From: Thysanoteuthis rhombus
Taxonomy: Eukaryota > Mollusca > Cephalopoda > Oegopsida > Thysanoteuthidae
DNA length: 64,000 bases
Direction: 5' to 3'
NCBI GenBank assembly: GCA_963457665.1
Contig: OY735234.1
Coordinates: 2,172,003 to 2,236,002 of the forward strand
Part shown: positions 38,020 through 49,500 of the stretch, piece after piece
Numbering within the stretch: the stretch's first letter is position 1
How the letters are laid out: the number at the start of each line of letters is the position of its first letter
The notes under the pieces: model-generated
Told to the model about the DNA's origin: nothing
The model's input: the letters and a program-made list of their open reading frames with translations, nothing else
The model's database searches: none
Program-made: the position numbers and the translations under genes

Positions 38020-38335
38020 TTGAAAATCAGGAAAAGGGATTGTCAGTGGTCAAGAATCAATGCAAGGATTACTGACAGAATAGGGTTATTACTAGTAAAA
38101 TCTAAATAAAATGCCATAGATTTCAGTTTAGAAAAGCATTACAAATAATTTTTCTATAGAAATGGATTGCGAATCAGGGAAACAGGGTTTTCAGTATTCA
38201 GGAATTATAGCAAGTGTCACTAACAGAATATGGCTATTATATATATAATTATAATTTTGGATTAATGTTTTACTATAGAAATGCATTACAAATGAGAAAA
38301 AAAACATTGTCAGAACATTGTCACTAACAGATTAC
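38020..38335. repeat. Degenerate tandem repeat
   Basis: ACTGACAGAATAGGG, CACTAACAGAATATGG and CACTAACAGATTAC mark three successive units. AAGCATTACAAAT, ATGGATTGCGAATC and ATGCATTACAAAT recur between them, giving a unit of roughly 120-150 bases. Confidence 0.5.
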
Positions 38336-39439
38336 ATGTATATTTCAGTTATCAAAATTTATGTTTGTTCAAGTTGTTACATTAATATAATTCAAGTACG
38401 TGTATCTTTTGCAATAACTTGGAAAAATAAAATTTTTTACTGTATATATAGGCATATAAGTTTCAATTCAAGTTTAGTCCAGGATCAGAGTACTCTCCAG
38501 GCAGCATCGTGTCCATCAGAGTGTCAAGTTCATAAGTTTTAAATGGACTAATATGATCCATTAGATAAAATTCTTTATGCTTAAAATGTTGTCTTATACA
38601 TTTGTACATATGGTATATTTGTAACAGAAATTTGGAAAATTGATGTTTTATTCTGGTATAGGTCTGTTGATGTATTTACATTTTTAACTTCTCAAAGCAT
38701 CGAATTGTTTTTGTTATTAATCACTGCTGGTATGACTATGGATTTTTTTGATTATATGATCATTATTTCTTGTTTTCATGTGTGTACTTGTATAATTTTT
38801 ATGACAGTCAAATAGATGTTAAAGAGAATTATCTTCCAAAGAATTTATTACGAATAGTATTAGTATTGATCATCGATTTTCAAATAAATTAATTTCCATA
38901 ATCAATTTTATTCGTTCATATTGACATTAATTAAGAAACAATTGCTTTGAGATTGAATAGAATAAACATAAATTAGATTTGCAAACTATTTTTTTCACGT
39001 GAAGAGTAAGTTCTTTTTTCATGAAAGTTTCATTAATTAAAAGGTTTATTATTGATTCAAAATAAATTTGGTAAACATTTCTTATGTTATTTTCAAAGAT
39101 TTTTCAAACCATTTTTCTGAATTTTTCTTAAATTACCAAGATTTTACTTTGAAATTTGAGTGATGTTTTTCTACTAATTCTGAGAAAAGCAGTTAGAATT
39201 ATCCTCCATCCTACATCTGATCAGTCTTTGAGCTTGCTCATCAATCACCCAGTGCCATTTGCATCTGTTTTTGACTACATCTTGCCAGCACCTTCTACTG
39301 CTCCTTACCATCAGTTGTGGGAATCCCTCTCTCTTATTTCTGCGCTCTTGAAGACCAAACTGTTATTTGCAAAGACACTCAAAGTGTGAACAAAATGTTC
39401 TCTATTCATCACTTTGTCAACATATATCAAATATACACA

Positions 39440-39550
39440 TAAGAAATGCTGTCAAATTTGAAGGCATTGCGAAAAGGTCAACTGCAAAAGCCAAGATGGG
39501 TCGGTCATGTAATATGAATGTTAGACAATTGATGGAGGTTTGTTTAAAAT
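39440..39550 (+). pseudogene. Possible decayed non-LTR retrotransposon C-terminal fragment
   Basis: One frame reads QLQKPRWVGHVI, resembling the RWxGHV block found near the C-terminus of RTE/CR1-like proteins, after a neighbouring frame with NAVKFEGIAKRS. The fragment is short, broken by stops and frame changes. Chance similarity is possible. Confidence 0.3.
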
Positions 39551-40961
39551 GTGAAAGAAAATAGCTAACCCGCAACATTTTCTTCTTTAGATTAACTCTC
39601 ATATATTTTCATGGTGAAGTAGTGGCAGAGAGTGATTTCAATAATTGAAAAAAAGTAGCCAATAACTTTCAAATGTTGGCCAATTTGCTACTTGTAACCT
39701 CATTTGGCAACCCTGCCTCAAACTCAATCAATGTAGTGAAAACATGTTCAGGAAATCTTTATTCATTCCCTCAAAAAACTAAGAATTTCTTGCTTACACA
39801 GATGTAAAATGAATTTTTCTACATGATGTGTCCAAATTATTTCGTACCTGTGGAAGTAGAGGAAACCGAAAATCACTTTCTCCAGAAAAAATACCATGAT
39901 GTCCAAACCTCTATAGACAACCACACTTGTTACATATGTAATAAGTTTTAAAGGAGTGGGTTAACGATTGGTAAAGAGTCCATCTTTTTATCTCCATTAG
40001 TGTCCAAGTTATTAAGCTTCAAAAAATGTGTTTAATGGGCCGGGCCAGGTCACACTATATTTCAAAATCTAAACGAATCTTCAAAAGACATCTTATTGAA
40101 TGGTAAGAAACAAATCTTTCTATTTTCAATAGTTTCTAAGATATTGGTCAGTTCTTTGACCAGTACATTAAATATAAGTGACCTCACTTCCTGCTCAGTT
40201 GCAATAAAATTAAAATTTCCCAATTGTGATTCAAAATCACAACCAAATGATTGATAGTTGACTTTCTTACTGATTGAGCCATACTGACATGTCAACGAAA
40301 ATTCTTCCTGGAAATACGCAAGGGATTCTTTTATTCTATTAAATAGATACATTTATATCAAAAAATATTTTTATGATTTTTTAATTATCATATATAGAAT
40401 ACGGAAATTGCAGTAATCATTTTCAGTGGGAATAGAACTTGGAGTTTGACCCTGCAGCAGCCAGGTGTGTTTCTAATTCTTTTCTTTCAGAATTTTAAAA
40501 CTTCTAGTGCCTAGTTTCATTCCTTTTGTTTGTTAATTTGTTAAAACATGTTATTTTCAAGTAGTAATCTTTATTATGCAGCATAATACCATCAAAGCTG
40601 GTTTTTGTTTATATTCAACATGAAGCATTTGTTTGTACCCACACAACAAAATTACACAGAAGTTTCATTTCTATAATCAAAAGCTAAAAATGTCAAAATT
40701 GAAATAAAGCTTGGCTGCACAAGGGTCAAACTCCCTTGCTTTGTTAAAATCTAAAAGGTAAACAAAACAGAATTAATTTTTCTATATTACAATATTATTC
40801 CAAAACTATGTCTCCCATTCCAACTCCTTTGTTAGTAGTTCCTATAAATGGGATTTGGAAACAAATTTGGCAAAACAAATTAACCTGGGTTAGACTTGAG
40901 AAGTGGGAGTGAATTCATCATCAGTTTTTGTGTAAGTCACTGTGTCAGGGTTATTCGTGCA

Positions 40962-40969
40962 TGACGTCA
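40962..40969. promoter_or_regulatory. Perfect CRE palindrome TGACGTCA
   Basis: Full CREB/ATF consensus at 40962-40969, in a slightly CG-richer stretch upstream of the evectin-like exons. It might mark that gene's promoter. A downstream ATG (about 41000) opens MVATNENK, but its only nearby donor (gttaag) is phase 0 and does not match the phase 1 needed. The link is therefore unproven. Confidence 0.3.
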
Positions 40970-43629
40970 CTGGCTTTTGGTCTGGTCATTGTCATCTGTC
41001 ATGGTTGCTACAAACGAAAATAAAGTTAAGACTCAATAGTAGGCTTCTTGTCTGAATTTTATAAAATGAAGTGTATTAATCATTATGTATGATATGGTTG
41101 GACTATTTTCCTTATCTATGAGTTGCACATTGTTTGGGCCTTGTGCCCTCCAACCTTCGTTTGGTGCTGTTGGTTCTAGAATGTGGAATCATTACTCAGA
41201 GCGCATGCTTGGTTGGACTGGACACGTCATATCTGTTTTTTGTATATCCGGTTTGTTTTATCAAGGTACTTCGAAGTTCCCTCCCTTGCACTGGGTAATC
41301 TGTTGGTTTTTTTTAGGAGTCTCTTATGATGAGAGGCTCCCAGATGTTATTAATATCAAAAAGCATTATACACAAAAAACATTGTACACAACTGTATTTT
41401 AGCATATGTTACAAGCATTGTTTATTTCAAGACTATAGTGTTGAAAAAAATAGCCAATAATCTTTTATTGCAATTTCTTAGTCATCATATAATAATAATT
41501 AATTGCTGTTCTATAGAACAATAAGAGATAAAGATTGTCTCTCTAAAATTGAAAATTAATTTGCTTTTCTCTTTTAACTATGAATAACAATGTGAATAAA
41601 TGTCCTTATATATTCAAAATGCTTTTAATAAGAATAACTAGATTTCATTTATCAACTTTTCTAACAAAATATCCAACCATGTGAGTCTGTCTACTTGTTT
41701 GTACACACAATATCTCCAAAAGTTCACAATTAATTTCAATGACATTTTGTAGAAGGGTAGGTCATGAGCCAAGAAAAATTAATCAAATTTTGGGGTGGAT
41801 CCAGAATTCTTTTTGTTGATTTTGTCAACATTGCCAGATTGGACATTTTTTTCAGTTTTTTGGATTTAATATCTGAGTAATTTGCTATGTCATCATAAAA
41901 TAAATATAATAAACTATATCATAGTGGTTTTTCAAACTATTGAACCAATAAAAGCTTTTATCCTAGCATAGTCTGGAATCTGTATCCTGATTGTTCACAT
42001 TTTGGAAACAATGGTGTTGCTGAATGTATCTCTGAGTGCTTTTTAGTTTAATTTTGTGACTACAGAGAAATACAAAACAAGAATAAAACATATCTATAGT
42101 GGAATTTTAGAAATGCAATGAAATTTGCTGCAAAATACCCCCAAAAGCAGTATCTTGCCAGACCTGCTAATAAAAAGTTATTTACATTATCCTTTTTTTT
42201 CCCTTGTGAAAAATGAGAATAAAAAGTATTGGCTATAAAATATCAACAGATGATTCCTCATGTTTTCTCTTTCTGATATAAATGAAACTTACTTGGACTT
42301 ACATGGACAAAGTGATAAAAGTTTTAAAATACCAGTGTTGCACCAAAGCTTGTTTTTTTTCCAAAGATTACAGAGCATGGGAAGTTTTAGGATGACTTAC
42401 CAATTATGAAATTTGACTTTTAAAAACTGACCTTATCGTGGATTCAGACACTTTTGACCTACAAACGTAAAAAATATTTTCTCCAAGGAGCATTTAAAAG
42501 ATATCTGTCCATGTTTTTCAATAAGATTCTTTATCACTAAATATTCTCTCAGAAATAAGGGAACAAAGAGCCTGCCATGAAATTTTGCATTTGAAACAAG
42601 GTTTTTACTTAGGGTTGGATAATGATAGCAGAGACCGCTCAATGCACATGCTCCTCCTATGGCATAAAAATCTGGTTCAAAGCTATGCTTTCCAAAAGAT
42701 TTTTTACATCAAGAGTGTTGTTGTTGCTTTGAAATTTACTTTTTAAGATTTAGTTTTTTATCTGGGTTTGGTAATGGACCAACTTTGACAGCTTGAAGCA
42801 GAGAAAACATTACTACTGGAGTAAAATGATCAAACTGGATGTCGGATAAAATATATATTTTGAATATGAGCCAGCAAGACGTATTCAGAAGCTTAGCGTG
42901 GAATCTATAGCTGTTTAACTGAACTGCTACAAACAGTGGTAGAATAACCATCAAGCCGAGTAGGCTTCAGCCCAAGAGCCTAGAGAGTAGGGAAACTTGA
43001 AAGTCAAAAATGTTTCAATTGAGTATACCCATGAGTATCTTAGATGATATTTCAGTACTTTTGGATATATTCGTTTTCATATTGAAAATATTACAAACAC
43101 TATTTCATTTGATAAATTATGCTCCAAACATATAACGATGGGGTGGGGGTCACAAAGGCTCAGCCTAGGGACCCAGGTGGTAGATAATCCTTCACTGCCC
43201 AGTAATAAAGGAAAAAAGGTCTGTTTCAAGTCAGAAAGTATACTCTATTTCTATTGTATTATGAGGCCATTGTTTTATAAATGAAATTGGAATTGGTATC
43301 TTTCTATCAAAACAAATTAATATAGATTAGTTCCTTTCTCTCATTTTTTTGGTCAAATCATACATATTTGTTCCATTTTGTTCAAGCTCTATCAACTCTT
43401 ATATTCAAAATATATATTTCATCCAACATCCAGCTTGTTTAAGTGATTCCTAATTCTTGGGATGTGTATTTACATAGGTTAGTCCATCACCACATCCATT
43501 GATAAAGTAAAACAGAGAAAATAATATCTGTGGATCCATAAAACAAAGAATCTTCATCATTTGTTATTTCAAAGTTCCTTCCTCTGTCTTTATTTACTCT
43601 GATTTATGTTGATTCTGAACAAAAACCAG

Positions 43630-43710
43630 CTCATCTTGGTTGCTATAGTGATGATGTTTTAGCTGTTGAACCCTCTGGCCTTCTTCAGTTGTTTGTTGTA
43701 GTCGGTAACC
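43630..43710. repeat. Single-arm copy of the 14622 foldback family
   Basis: CATCTTGGTTGCTATAG, then TTTTAGCTGTTGAACCCTC and GGCCTTCTTCAG, match the left arm at 14651-14710 in order. No matching right arm nearby. Confidence 0.6.
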
Positions 43711-44309
43711 TTTGTGGGAATTTGGAATCAAACTTTCCATTCAATTCACAAGGATGGGTTGTTCTCATTTTATTGTCAATACTGGAGGATATCTTGCATC
43801 AGTTGAATCTTCCTAGTTACTTTGGCTGTCTTTTTCCTTGTTTTTTTTTTATTACTTCTTCAGGAATTATCTGGATGTAAATTTTGATTTTTTGTTTTAA
43901 GCTCTTTCAGTGTAATTTTGTAGTATTTGTTTCCAGCAATAGATATCAATTGGATTAACTCTTGAATTCATTCAAAGAAAATAGAATATCAATCTGAGGG
44001 AAAATAACTTCTGATTAAAATTATCTCCCTTAGGCCATTAGATGGACTTTTTTTTCATTATTTTTTATGCTATTTCCTTGTCAATTACGAGAAGTTTCAA
44101 GTGGTTTATGAATTTATGAGTTAAGAATACTTTGGCTCAAGATTTCATTTATGAAACATCTAGTTGGACTCATGAACTAATAACTACCTAAACTTGTAGT
44201 ATGATAACTGCTTTTGTTTTCAGCAAATAAATACTATTGATTTAATAAAAATATTTTGAATGGCCTTCATAGAATGCAAAATAGTTTAACAACCATGGCT
44301 ACCAAAGAT

Positions 44310-44410
44310 GGTGAAGGGTTCTTTCCTTTTTCATATGTGCATTCTTGGCCATACCATTTTGTCCACAAACTTGAAAATAGGCATTAGAACTCCACTAGAC
44401 CCATTCTGAA
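44310..44410. repeat. Dispersed repeat shared with 55205-55325
   Basis: GATGGTGAAGGGTT, AAACTTGAAAATAGGCATTA and CTCCACTAGACCCATTCTGA match AGGTGGCGAAGAGTT, GACTTGAAAATAAGCATCAG and CTCCACTAGACCCCTTCTGA at 55205-55325. Confidence 0.7.
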
Positions 44411-44649
44411 CATGTTGTTTTTGATTTTTTTGGGAAAAAACCTTTTTAACTTTTTTTGGTTCTTATTTTGATGGGTATAATTTATCAATAACATTTAGAT
44501 TCTCCAGAATGTTATTTTATTCTATTTTAGTGGAAAACACCTGTGGTGTCAGAAATAGAATTCATTCCAACTTTATTTATTTTTTGATAGAATTTCTTCA
44601 CATGACTTCAAATTTTGATGCTAAGGTTGTCCAATTATTGATTGTTATG

Positions 44650-44935
44650 GCAAGTTATACATAGATTTATTTGGACAATTATTTTTCTGTTCACAATGTT
44701 TTGGCTATTGTACCTTTCTTTATGTGTTTGTCATGTTTGGTAATGCTCTTAGCATCATAAGTAGAGCACTTTCATTCAATAGGGGAGTTTGACTATTCTT
44801 ATTTCATTGGAAGGCTGGAGGGGTTCAGTTGAAACAGCATGAACATAGAAACAACCAAGTTGAGGACAATAGTCTGAACAAATCTGTGAGTAATGATAAT
44901 TCCTCATCTAAAAAATTCAGACCAAAATTAATGTA
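44650..44935. repeat. Diverged relative of the 14622 foldback element
   Basis: The left part TTTTGGCTATTGTACC and the right part AACAACCAAGTTGAGGA with CTCATCTAAAAAATTCAGAC match the outer and inner blocks of 14622-14895 in the same order. Arms no longer pair well. Just upstream of the first recovered evectin-like exon. Confidence 0.65.
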
Positions 44936-45009
44936 AAATAATGTTTTCAGAGACTTTATCAAATGAAGATTGAATACATGGTTTTCTTGTTCTTTTTTTT
45001 TTCTTACAG

Positions 45010-45054
45010 ATAGATCCCCACAGATAAAAGCTGGACTTGTTACACATTATCATC
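45010..45054 (+). CDS. Evectin-like exon (first recovered), PH start
   Basis: Reads (x)RSPQIKAGLVTHYH; acceptor ttacag, donor gtaagt. It enters in phase 1 (two bases complete a codon) and leaves in phase 1. It has no ATG, so at least one upstream coding exon exists. Confidence 0.75.
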
Positions 45055-46489
45055 GTAAGTAAAAAAAATTGGTTTTTATTCTTTCAAAACTAGTTGGTGA
45101 ACAGTTTTATATAAGAGTTGCAGAATATTCATTTGGAGAATAAAGTTGTAAACCTCAAAAATTACATCTATTTGAAAAAAGATGAATTTCAAATTCAAAG
45201 TCTGAATAAGATGCATCACTTTTATATGAATTGAATCACTGTAGCCCCACAACAGACCTGCCCAGCCAAGTAGACAACAGATTCTTTTCTTTTTGTTCAT
45301 CTGTATGCATCTCTGGATGCTCCATGTCACATTTTTAGGAGCTACAATTATGAAAATTTGCAGGAGTTTTGACATCGTTGAACTAAAATGGGCAACATTT
45401 AGTACAGTGATTGGTAAAAAAACAATACAGTTCAGAAAGTAGGAAAGAGAGAGAGAGAGTAACTGGTGAGAAGTGGTGGGGCAAATGAGCAATTGAACAC
45501 GTGTGTTCAGGGCTTTAATAGGGAGTCATTGTCAGAAGTGACATTTTAGATATCTAGCAAAAAGAAGAGTTTCATATTCAATCTTAAATGGGGCACCACA
45601 CAAGCATAGAAACTGAGATATGTTTAATGATGTGATTACCTTATCACAAAATGTCCTTTGAATCAAAATAACAAACAAAACTGATCTTTCTTGGTTACTT
45701 TTATAGAAATTTTCTGTTCTTCTTATAAATGTCAATAAGAGTGGGTTTTTCATAAACACATAAAATCTATCACTACTTAAAAGAATCCTTGATATTGCAT
45801 ATTTTGCAATAAATGCTACAATAAAGAACTTAATTTGACTTATCATTTATTCAAACAAGCACACAAAATGAAGCTTGGTTATTGATAGAAACCTATACTT
45901 TTGTGTATGATAATGGTGTCCGTGGCAAGTTTATGCAAAAATAAAACTCAAGACTTGAATTAAAAAAAAATATTCATGGAAATTCAACAAAACCTAATGG
46001 ATGTTATCGGATGAAAAGAAAAAATGATCCCATTTTGTTAAAAAGAAAAATACAGTTAAAATCATAAACACTGAATCAATTTTATAACCTTGGCAGCTAC
46101 AGTTGTCAAAACATTTTGAATAGAATGTGTCATTTCAAATGAGAAATTCTAGCATAAAATAACATCAATCACGATGGATTTTTAGTTTCGTAGCTTTAGA
46201 AAAAGAAATTTTAACATGGGTTGAAATTAAAGTTAAAGCTAGTCAAAATTGATAAAGACATTATATTTATCTTATCTTTTGAGATTATCCATGATTTTTC
46301 AGAATTTCTTTTTGCAAAATCATGGAAGGAAAGATACTTAGTCTTGCTTCAGGACAGCACTCTTGAATGGTATTCTGATGACTCAGCTGGACATCTGGAA
46401 GGAGCTATCAACCTGAAGGTAAATCTGAAGACTAATACAGTGTTTGAGTTAATTGATAAATTTGATTTTTAGAAAACTCTGATATGGTA

Positions 46490-46538
<49 letters not shown>

Positions 46539-49500
46539 AAGAAATGGATATATAATCCGACAGAATAATTATGAATGGGTTCTTTGAAACTCTATTTGAA
46601 ATAACCTCCCATCATTACACAGAGAAAGTATCATTAGACAGCATAAATAGAATAAACAAATAAAGAAAATAGAGTTGCTGCAAGAGTCAAACCTATTACT
46701 AACTTATCGGTCACAGGTTTGATTCTTTTAGCAGCTGCATTGTCTTTAATTGTTCATTCTGCTAATGCTTTCGAGGCCAACTGATACATTCTTGGAAGGT
46801 GATTTCAAGTAGCATTTCAGATAATATAATGCATTCATAATTATTCTATTGGATTATACATCTATTTCTTAATAATGTAATTGTCTGCACTACGAAAAAA
46901 TAGTGCAGACATGGACAGTGAATGAACAAAATAGGAACTTGGAGATAAAGCAGTTATTTAAGTCTTAGCCTTTCTGTGGGGCTGTTTAGCTCAAATTCCT
47001 GCCGAAGCCCCATTTTCTTTGATTGCTTATTCTGTTCACACTGTCTGGACCAAGTGACAATTTCTCTGTATAATAACAGGAGGTCATTTCAAATAGAGTT
47101 CCGAACAATACAATCATTATATGTATTAGAGAAATGGACATATTTGGTCCAGCAGAATGAATCACAGATTGCATTATATTATATAGAAACTTGGTCTACT
47201 CGTCTCTTTCAATGGGACTGTCATATTTTGACGGACCAAATATGTCCATTTCTTTGATACATAAACATCACGTTTGAAGATATGAATAGACTTAAAATAA
47301 ACGAGATGAGAATTTGGGTCGAAGCAGTTATTTGGCCTTTGCATTACGTACTGCTGTTTAGCTCAATGGTAAGAGCATTGCTACGTTGAAGCAGCTACCC
47401 TATTGGTGACAGGTCTGATTCCTGCAACAGCTTCATTTTCTTTAACTGTTTATTCTATTCATGTTGTCTGGGACGAGTGATATATTAACCTTATAACGAC
47501 CGGAGATCATTTCAAATAAGTTTCAATATAATATAACGCAATTCATAATTCATATGTATATTTATATATATGTATATATATTTACAATAACTCAATATCC
47601 GTCTGTATGTCTGCCTTTTCCATTTTATAGGCTACAAATTTGCATCTAGGAAGCTGAAATATAGCATAGGGGAGGACATAGGCTATGTGAAGTTGATCTT
47701 GGTGATATTTCAATGTCACCAAAGGTCATTTGTAGCCAACTGAAGTAATTGTAAGCTACAATTTTGCACCTAGGCAGTTGAAATATGGCATATGGGTACA
47801 TCTTTTCACTGCAGAGAACATTTGAGACATTTGTCCTCAAAAAAAACTCCTAACAAATATATATACATATATGTAATACTGAATAATATTTTAATGAATA
47901 TCAATACTTTCTTTACATAAGGCCGACTTGCAAATATTCGTTGGTTGAATATTAGAAAAAATTATAAAAAATGATTTTCAAAAGTAGTCCTTATTTTCCA
48001 AATTTTTTCAAATTCAAATACAAAATATAATTCTTTTATAACTGTTGATATTACCAAAAAGGATTGAAAAGTTATAGGAAGAGAAAATGCAAAAATTGAA
48101 GTATGTCAACCTTGAAAGTTTTTAAACTTCTGCTAAGAAATAGTGATTAGTTGCCTGTAAAATCAATGAATTTGCAAACAATGATGGATTTTAAGAGGAA
48201 TTTTTTCACATTTCTTGCAACTATCCAGTTTGTAGCTCCCCTATTGGCAATTGGTGAAAGGACTGCACAGATACCAGGAAAACCCAAGTTACCTGGTCTT
48301 TCACAAGATCGTCTGCTGATGGCTGTTCCAGACAAACCGACCAAAGACAGTAATATTGAATGGTTTTTGTTTGCAGATGAAGAGAGTGTCCAGTAAGTTA
48401 TTTTGATTTTCTTTATTCTTAATCTTTGTGGAAAAAATTACCTTATTGTAAACAAAGAAATGCTAGTGAAACCATCTTTAACATTGCTATAATAAGCAGA
48501 AGCATAGTAATCCAAAAAAGGGGGAAACAAATGGTTTCGTATTTTTTCTTGTTTTTGAAACAATCTTCAGAATTGATTTTTATCACAAAGCCTCCATCCA
48601 TTCAATTTTTAGGCTGTTTCAGCCAACAGCATGAAATCTAAGTAAAGAAGTAGCCTCAGACAAGACTGGAACTTGCACCTCCAACACTAATGATTATCAA
48701 TGTGAATTTTTCTGTTTTCTATCAAGCTATAAGACATAAGATGAAGCAAAATTTTCAACTTATGCAATGATAATTTTGTTCAGAACAAAATGGCTGAGTC
48801 AGCTAATTTGTATAAATTCAATTTCTTGCAAGTATAATACATTTTGAAAGAAATGTTTCCTAATCATCTCTATATACTCAAATAATATACTTATAGTATG
48901 TTGTCTTGTAATTTAATTCAAAATGATATAGGTCTAAAAATTATTAAGGGAAATATTAAAGACTTAGTTGTGAAAGAGCTAAAATGAAGGGAGGTAATCA
49001 AAATAGTGACTACATGAGTTGTTGCCAATTTAGATGGTTTTTTTTTTTTTTACCAAGATTTAGATGTTTTGGGTTGGGTCTGGATGTCAGGAATTGCTAC
49101 TTAAATGGTTTTGAATAAAATAAATGATATTCATTTTACAGTAATAAAATAATCAATATCAATTATTATTGATCTATTTTACTATTATTATTTATTTATA
49201 CTATATATGCTACCATTTTTGACAGCACTATACTAGTAAACTAGTAATAATATTCCACCTCTGAATTTCAAAACGACTCAAGAAATATATAATCATTTCA
49301 AGTATGAAATGATTGTGATATTTTCAAAAATGTAAAAAACAAACCAACGATGAAAGATGAACTGAAAATTTTCTAATTTAAATAAAAAATTGTTCTTTCA
49401 GGAGTTGGGTTGAAGCCATCCAATATGTGGTAAGTATCTGATTTACATTATTACTCAGCTTTATTTTCCCATCTTAAAGAACTTTTTCTTGGGTATTTTC

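Larger units (their letters stand above)
31900..45009. other. Long region between ALDH6A1 and the first recovered evectin-like exon
   Basis: No conserved exon was found here beyond the features listed separately: the ALDH6A1 3' UTR, tandem repeats, GC-richer patch, degenerate repeat block at 38020-38335, possible RT remnant at 39440-39550, CRE site at 40962 and foldback-family copies. The missing first coding exon and promoter of the evectin-like gene probably lie in this interval. Confidence 0.5.

Noticed and set aside
40990-41026. ATG opening MVATNENK after the CRE as evectin-like exon 1
   Set aside because: The available donor gives phase 0, while the next exon needs phase 1; the peptide has no family match.
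41085-41402. 105-codon + strand frame with GWTGHVISVF
   Set aside because: The GHV resemblance to retroelement proteins is too short, and flanking residues do not match; no splice support.
45076-45492. 138-codon minus-strand frame in an evectin-like intron
   Set aside because: Overlaps a dispersed repeat, A+T-driven composition with hydrophobic residues, no recognisable domain.
47351-47432. Functional tRNA gene
   Set aside because: A and B boxes are present, but the fold is imperfect and the sequence continues into a repeated SINE body.
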